From Triglochin maritima (lineage: Eukaryota; Streptophyta; Magnoliopsida; Alismatales; Juncaginaceae), in contig OY821788.1 of NCBI GenBank assembly GCA_963682175.1, positions 14,712,001-14,776,000 of the forward strand: DNA of 64,000 bases. The letters are read 5' to 3'. Position 1 is the stretch's first letter. The number at the start of each line of letters is the position of its first letter. Positions 57,576 to 64,000 of this stretch are shown in pieces. The notes beneath the pieces are model-generated. The model saw nothing but the letters and a program-made list of their open reading frames with translations, had not been told where the DNA came from and searched no databases. The position numbers and the translations under genes are program-made.

Positions 57576-59083
57576 AATACCTCCACACTTACCTTTTGCA
57601 AGTCCCGAGCAAATAAATAAATAAATAGAAAAATGAAAGAAAGTAATCATACGAAAAATAAGGAAATCTTAACTCACTTTCGTAGGAATCACGATTGCAC
57701 TTAGCATGTGCAACAAGTCGTTAAACCTCCTTATCGTCGAGGAGTAGTGGTGTCTCCTGAGGGTTTTCAACGGATACACGCACAAAATCGGAACATTGAT
57801 GCATTATTCAACCTAGGAACACGACTCGTCGGACCAACATTTGTCGATCATTAGACACAGTTATCCTACGAGCCGACTCTCTATATCTATCTAGTTTTCA
57901 CACACTTAGCCTAAGGAACGATTCATGCAAGTTAATTAAGGACTTAAGTGAATGACATGAGCAACCATAACATCCTCAAGTGATACAAAGTGTAAATTTC
58001 ATTAAGGTTCTTATTTGTATTACTTTTTTCCTTTCTTTTTCATTTTCATTGCATATTTGCTTTTTCATTACATTTCTTTTTACTAGTTTGTGTTTAATTC
58101 TCCTAGGGTCAGGTTTCGTACATCATTACCTATGAGGGCTTCCACTATCACGTACACCTTCCCTCAAATCTCCACATAGGGCGTTCTGTACCACCCGTGT
58201 AACAGGAGTTCGACCGGTGCATCCCAAGTCAGATGACTTGATAACACCAGGTACTAAATCCCTTCAGACCTAATTTCCCGAGTGATAGGAGCCATGAGAG
58301 AATAGAGAACACCTACTCACTTATTTCTTATCTAGACATGAACCAAAACTCCTACACTTAAGGTTTCATAACAAGTGTTTAATGGTCCCTAACTACGACA
58401 AACTTTCTTATACTAACAGACATGAATTATTCGACTCACTAGGTTCAGGGTGGACTTCTTTATTTGTTTGAGTACTGAAACCCTATGATTACTCTCCCCC
58501 CATGGGAAAACTAGGGTGCATGCTTACGACTACATAAGACCTAAAGCCGGTATACTAGATATCCTAATGCATCATGTTCAAGTCAATTCTTGGTTTTCAC
58601 AAACACATAAAGATTTTGAAAAAAATGAAAATTTTAAAGCACTAGGCAAGCAAAAATACAAGTCACCCAAGGATCATGCCAAGCAGATATATCGATACAC
58701 ACACTATCATGACCCTAATCGATACACACAAAAGAAACAAAAGCAAAGAAATGGACAAAGACTCAACTATGTACACACGTAAAACACCTCCCCCCCCCAC
58801 ACACACACACTTACTTCATGCATTGTCCTCAATGAATGTGAGCATAATATTACATGGATTTATGCATGAAAAAGAAAGATTTCACCAACGTAAAGCACAA
58901 ATGGAAGTTCAAAGGTATGTGGATGGACATAAACCTGAATTCCCAAAAACTTGTGAGATACTTAAGAAGGGAGAAAAATACGTGAAACAAATGGGACCCA
59001 AATACACAAGGATTGAGGCCCACAACAACCTATGCTCACTCTTGGAGTTTTTTTTCTTTTTTTGTTTCTAAAGAACAAACATG
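57576..59083 (-). other. 3' noncoding region of H with two polypurine tracts
   Basis: 3' PPT at 57576-57592, stem-loop at 57691-57721, conserved blocks around 58100-58290, internal purine tract at 58785-58817 and hairpin CATTG-TCCT-CAATG at 58821-58834. It is clearly homologous to the 3' regions of A, C and E although H's LTR differs. Confidence 0.78.
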
Positions 59084-61456
59084 AATTTACAACCAATCAC
59101 ATGGTTACGTGCGAGGTAGGTTCATGAAGGAACGTGACCTCCTCGACTTCAGATGATGCCCCCTCCAAGTAAGGTTTGAGGCGTTGTCCATTAACTTTGA
59201 ACACATCCTCGTTCCCTGGGTTCAGGATTTCAATCGTTCCATGAGGAAAAATGGTTTGCACAATAAGCAGGCTAGACTAGCGACTGCGGAGATTACCCCC
59301 AAACATATGAAGCCAAGAATTGTAGAGCAACACCTTCTGCCTGGTCGTATATACTTTTCGTATAATCATGCGATCGTGAAACATTTTGGCCTGGGACTTA
59401 TGAATTTTGGCATTTTAATACACATCATTGCGTAGCTCTTCCAATTCCACGATGTCGAGTTTACGTTGCACCCATACTTGATCAAGATCCATATTCAAGT
59501 TCCTGATCGCCCAGAAAGCACGATGCTCGAGCTCGACGGGTAGGTGGCAAGCCTTACCGTATACTACCCGATATGGGGACATACGTAAATTGGTCTTATA
59601 CGCCGTGCAGAAAGCCCACAACACGTCATTCAGCTTACTCGACCAATCCTTCCTCGGGGAATTAACTGTCTTCTCAAGGATTTGCTTTAATTGACGGTTA
59701 GAAACCTCAACTTGCCCACTAGTTTGCGAATAATATGGGGTTGCAAGCTTGTGGGTGATCAAATACTTCCTCGTAAGCACATCGAAAGAGCGATTGCAGA
59801 AGTGGGTACCTATGTCGCTGATTATGGTACCAGGCGTACCAAATCGTGCAAAAATGTCCTTCGAAAATTTGGTGACCACCTTGTTGTCATTGGTCTTTGT
59901 GCGGATAGCCTCTACCCACTTTGACACATAGTCAACGGCCACCAGAATGTAAGCATTCCCGAATAAATTCGGGAAAGGACCCATAAAGTCGATCCCCACA
60001 CAACGAAGATGTCGACGACAATGATATTTTGCAAAGGTATGATATCTCGCCGACGGATTTTGGCAAGGCGCTGACACCTATCACATTGCTAAGGAAATTT
60101 GTAAGCATCTTTGAAAAGCGAAGGCCAATAAAATCCAGATTTGAGCACCTTGGTGGTAGTTTTCTTTTGCTCCAAAGTGCCCTACTCATGCCTCAGAGTG
60201 GAAAAATTGGAGAACAGTTTGGAACTCATTATTTGGGATGCATCGCCTGAAAATTTGGTCAGAGAAGTATTTGAATAGATAGGGGTTGTCCCAGTGAAAG
60301 AATGTGATTTAAGATTAAAATTTGATTTGGTCAGATTTTGATTAACCGATAGGGAGTTGCTCGGTCACGAGGTAGTTCATGATGTCAGCAAACCAGGGGT
60401 TATCTTCGTTCGTGAACAATTACTCATTAGGAAATTTTTCATTAGTAATTTGGTCATGTAGGTTGGTCATCTCAAGACGAGACAGATGATCTGCTACAAC
60501 ATTTTCGCACTTTTTTTGTCCCGAATCTCGAGATTGAATTCTTGTAACAACAAGATTCATCTCAAGAGTCTAGATTTTGCATCTTTCTTCTCCATGAGAT
60601 GCTTGATGGTCGTGTGATCAGTATAGATAATCACGTGGGATTCAATCAAGTACGACTGGAATTTCTCCAAAGCGAATATGATCGCTAAGAATTTTTTCTC
60701 GGTCACAGTGTAGTTCAATTGAGCATCGTTAAGTGTTCTGGTGGCATAGTAGATCACATGAGGAAATTTGCCCAATCGTTGCCCAAGCACTACTCTCACA
60801 GCGAAGTCAGATGCATCACGCATCAACTTGAAGGGTTCAGTCTACAACGATATTATAGGAGTCGAAGTCGGCTCTTTCTTCAAGGTCAAAAAAGTATGTT
60901 GGTAACCCAGTGTGAACTCAACAATGGCCTCCTTAGCCAACAATGCGGTGAGAGGTCGAGCAATTATACTAAAATCCCTAATAAACCGCTGATAGAATCC
61001 AGCATGCCCCAAAAATGCGCAAATATCTCTCACATTACGTGGCGGTGGGAGATTAGCAATAAGACCCACTTTGGTGGGGTCGACCTCAATTCCCCTCCTC
61101 GAGACCACATATCCAAGTACAATCCCTCGCTTTACCATGAAGTCACATTTCTCCCAATTAAGAGCAAGGTTCTTCTCACGGCATCGTTTGAGGACAAGAC
61201 TCAAATGATAAAGGCGCTCATCAAGGGAAGCGCCAAATATGGAGAAGTCATTCATGAAAATCTCAAGGAAACACTACCCCATATCGGAGAAGATATTGAC
61301 CATACACCTTTGAAATGTTGTTGGCGCATTACATAACCCAAAAGGCATGCGACGGTAAGCAAACATGCCAAAGGGACATGTAAATGTGGTTTTCTCTTGT
61401 GCCAAAGGGACAATTACCCAATTAGCATAGATGTCTTTTTCACTCGAACTAAACAT
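59084..61456 (-). pseudogene. pol: Athila pol of H: RT (partial), RNase H, integrase
   Basis: Minus strand. RT from about 61440 (QEKTTFTCPFGMFAYRRMPFGLCNAPTTFQR), with its active-site box reading FMNDF at 61241-61255 where Athila RTs have F-x-D-D. RNase H at about 60826-60400 (DASDFAV...VLGQR, YTDHTTIKHL, then ENVVADHLSRLE). Integrase at 60250-59084: zinc-binding CDRCQR near 60080, catalytic D (GIDFMGPFP), D (ISDIGTHF) and E (SGQVEVSN), and a C-terminal domain ending FKVNGQRLKPYLEG. Stops near 60195, 60090, 59433 and 59256 and frame changes inactivate it. Confidence 0.9.
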
Positions 61457-62284
61457 GATCCATTTAGTAATGTGGAGACATCACTTGTGTCTATCCCTTG
61501 CCTCATGATATTAAGAATATATACAAAGTAGATATGTGTTACCTTTGTATTATATATTCATTTCTTAATCTCTTAAGCTAATTATAAATATGTAACTTAA
61601 CACAAGTCACATTGTGCACATTATAATTTTGCTTTATTAAGGGGTCCACTAAAAACATCACTCAAATTAAGAGGGTCAATGATAATCTTTTGACAAGCTC
61701 TCTTTTCCAGCACAAGTCGAGGTCAACAAACTATTGTCTTTATCACTATACTCGTTGATAGCTTTTGACAATAATCAAATTGAACATTTCTGATGTGAAA
61801 AGACATAAGTCTCATATCTTAGGATTCAAGACACAATGAAAACATTAATGACACATAACACAAATCTATAATGTTTCACTTGCTAGGTTTATTCAATATA
61901 TAAAAGTAACTATTTTCCTCTTTTACATACTCGTGTCGTCAAATATTTGTAAAGGTACAATAATCGATGACCAACACAACAATCTTATCTTGGTAATTAA
62001 TGTTTCATGTTAATTACCATGATTGTGAATAACTTTTGATTTATGTAAACCATTATCTTTTAGAGCTCTACAGTTAAGGACCAAGAGTCTCTTCCTTAAC
62101 ACTTCTAAAAGACGAATACAATGATCAAGGAACAAAATGTTTGCACATCCAATTCATAATACTTGACATATAAAAGTAAAACTTTTAGAACACATTCCTT
62201 TCAATCTCCTAATTGTTATCAAAGTTTTCATCAACATACATTCTCAATGTGTAAAACAATAATAACTAGGAAGACCCTCTCTAA
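61457..62284 (-). other. 3' untranslated/LTR sequence of copia M, boundaries not resolved
   Basis: About 830 bp of AT-rich sequence between H's RT break and copia RNase H. By position it is the 3' UTR and possibly the 3' LTR of M (a minus-sense TATA-like TATATATTGAATAA lies near 61895-61910). No clear polypurine tract or terminal TG...CA was found. Confidence 0.4.
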
Positions 62285-63999
62285 TCACTCATCAAGCCAC
62301 TCCACATGGTTCCTCAGATCCATGGACTTGAAATGCATTTCACCTTTGGCTTGGGATAAAGGTTTGGTGAATGGAACAATTGTGTTGTTATTTGTGTTCA
62401 CCCATAATAAATTTATTTTTCCTTCGTCGATGAAGTCATGTGTGACAAAATATTTGCGATCCATGTATTTCATCTTATGATGGGATTTGGAATCCTTGAT
62501 TTGCGAGATAGATGCACTATTGTCGCAAAATAGCTCTATTGGTCCCTCGCTCGAGGGAACCACTCCAAGATCTTCAAGGAACTTCTTAATCCATACTCCG
62601 TCTTTGCTCGCTTCAGTGACAACCATAACTTTTGAGGCAGTGTTTGAGTTGGCAGTAGTGGTTTGCTTCCAGCTACGTCAACTCACAGCTCCATCATTGA
62701 GAAGAAGACATATCCTGATTGAGACATCCTATCGTCGGGATCACTCATGAAACTCGCATATGAATAACCCTTGACTACTAGCTCCCTTTGTCCTCCATAA
62801 ACAAGAAACTTATCTTTGTTCCGGTTAAGGTACCTCAGAATATTCTTGACTGCAGTCTAATGATCAGGACCTGCGTTGGATTGGTGACGACTTGTCACGC
62901 TTAAAGCATACGAGACATCGGGTCTTGTGCATGTCATCGCGTACATGATCGATCTTATTGCTGAAGCATAAGGAATATCTTTCATGTACTCCAAGTCTTT
63001 ACGTAATTCAACACGTTGAGACTTCTTGAGTTGCACACCCATACTCATTGGCACATTGTCCTTTTAGAGTTGTTCATGCGAAACATTTCCAAGACCTTGT
63101 CAATGTATATACGTTGACTTAGGTCAATGAGTCTACGAGATCTCTCTATATATCTTGATTCCCAAGATGTATTGAGTATCACCCATGTCTTTCATTGAAA
63201 ATGCAGATTTCAATGAACTTCTCGTTTGCTCTAGCAAAGGTATATGGTTTCTCATGAGAAGTATGTCATCAACATATAAAATCAAAAACACTATGTGGCT
63301 CCCACTAACCTTCTTGTATATATACAATGTTCTTCCTTACTTTGGACGAAGTGAATCATTTTAACTTCCTCGTCAAAGCGTTTGTTCCAACTCCCTGATG
63401 TTTGCTTCAATCCATAAATGGATCGTTGAAGCTTGCATGCTTTCTCGATATTCTTTGGATCTTCAAAACCTTGAGGTTGTACCATGTGCACATCCTCCTC
63501 CAATTTCTCATTAAAGAACGTTGTTTCGACATCCATTTGTCATATCTCATAATCATGAAATGCGGCAATAACGAGCATAATCCGAATAGACTTGAATATG
63601 GCAACCGGTGAAAAAGTTTTATCATAGTCAATCCATTGAACTTGAGTGAAACATTTTGCAACAAGCCTTTCTTTGTAGGTTGTAAAATTCTCATCCATGT
63701 CCATCTTCCTCTTAAAAACTCATTTGTTTTGAACGGCTTTCTTTCCTTGAGGAAGGTCAACCAAGTTCCATACTTCATTGTCATACATGGATTATATTTC
63801 GGATTCCATGACTTTAAACCATAGTTTGGAGCCCTCTCTTTCCATTTCTTCTTGAAAAGTCAATGGATCATTGGTATCAAGTACCATGATCTCATGAAGT
63901 CTCAAATACATATCAGGTTTCTTCATTTCCCTCGTAGACCTTCTAAGTTCTTTTGGTTCTCCATGTACTTCTTAAACTTGTTCCACAATTTCTTGCGGA
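62285..63999 (-). pseudogene. pol: copia pol of element M: RNase H and RT (partial)
   Basis: Ty1/copia polyprotein running in from the right edge. RT begins near 63990 and includes KWVFKRKMD-like and FSPVAIFKSIRIMLVIAA segments, QMDVETTFFNEKL, GLKQTSGSWNKRFD, and an intact YVDD box (LILYVDDILL, about 63250-63280). Connection SIMYAMTCTRPDVSYAL follows at 62857-63054. RNase H at about 62760-62285 includes SDPDDRMSQSGYVF, EASKDGVWIKKFL and CDNSASISQIKDSK, ending VEWLDE. Several frameshifts and stops make it non-functional. Confidence 0.9.
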
Positions 64000-64000
64000 A

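Larger units (their letters stand above)
56464..61456 (-). mobile_element. Athila element H with pol, truncated at both ends
   Basis: Minus strand: part of RT, RNase H, integrase, a long 3' noncoding region, and a 3' LTR (to 56464) that lacks roughly its last 300-400 bp compared with solo LTR I. It is the only Athila here with pol. The RT end at about 61440-61456 abuts copia M sequence. No LTR partner is visible. Confidence 0.85.

Overview
The window is plant (angiosperm) nuclear DNA made almost entirely of transposable elements nested inside one another. I recognise no host gene, no tRNA or rRNA gene and no CRISPR array. The plant assignment rests on Athila-lineage Ty3/gypsy elements (primer-binding sites matching the 3' end of plant tRNA-Asp, DLGA-type protease), Ty1/copia elements and CACTA transposons with a Tnp2-type transposase. 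Letters are my own labels for elements. Boundaries come from terminal TG...CA dinucleotides, target-site duplications (TSDs) and host reading frames that resume on the far side of each insertion.

Layout, left. A degenerate Ty1/copia element D (+) fills 1-539 and 16460-20951. It is split by Athila-like element A (-, 540-16459), whose gag gene is split by a second Athila-like element B (-, 3733-11052, perfect TSD CCAAC). A relic copia 3' LTR (N, -) follows at about 21485-22250.

Layout, centre. From about 22255 to 51240 the base layer is an old CACTA transposon L, coded on the minus strand. Its Tnp2-like transposase reads 50281 to 49542, 48056 to 46412, then 27604 to 27041. Nested in L are: a small non-autonomous CACTA element K (23638-26262, TSD GTA) holding solo LTR J (23665-25107, TSD GACGT); solo LTR F (27610-46406), split by Athila-like E (-, 27912-45385, TSD GGTGC), whose gag is split by Athila-like C (+, 32998-41613, TSD ATCGC); and solo LTR I (48062-49536). 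Reading outward from C there are four layers: C in E in F in L.

Layout, right. A chromovirus-like LTR and gag start (51246 to about 54200, -) are followed by the 5' end of an element of F's family (G, +, 55028-56463), the 3' part of an Athila with pol (H, -, 56464 to about 61456), and a copia pol relic (M, -, to the window end).

How the parts relate. A, B, C and E are complete LTR-to-LTR elements that encode only gag-protease, resembling the described TR-GAG class. They presumably borrowed reverse transcriptase and integrase from an H-like Athila, because H shares their long 3' noncoding region although its LTR differs. Across LTR families that barely resemble each other, the same small noncoding devices recur: (1) paired GC-rich palindromes spaced by whole helical turns, in U3 and again 135-136 nt past the primer-binding site; (2) an snRNA-type promoter (USE plus TATA, 30-32 bp apart); (3) a second, internal polypurine tract preceded by a small hairpin; (4) stem-loops with compensatory base changes near the 3' polypurine tract and in U5. 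These devices are the most interesting content of the window.
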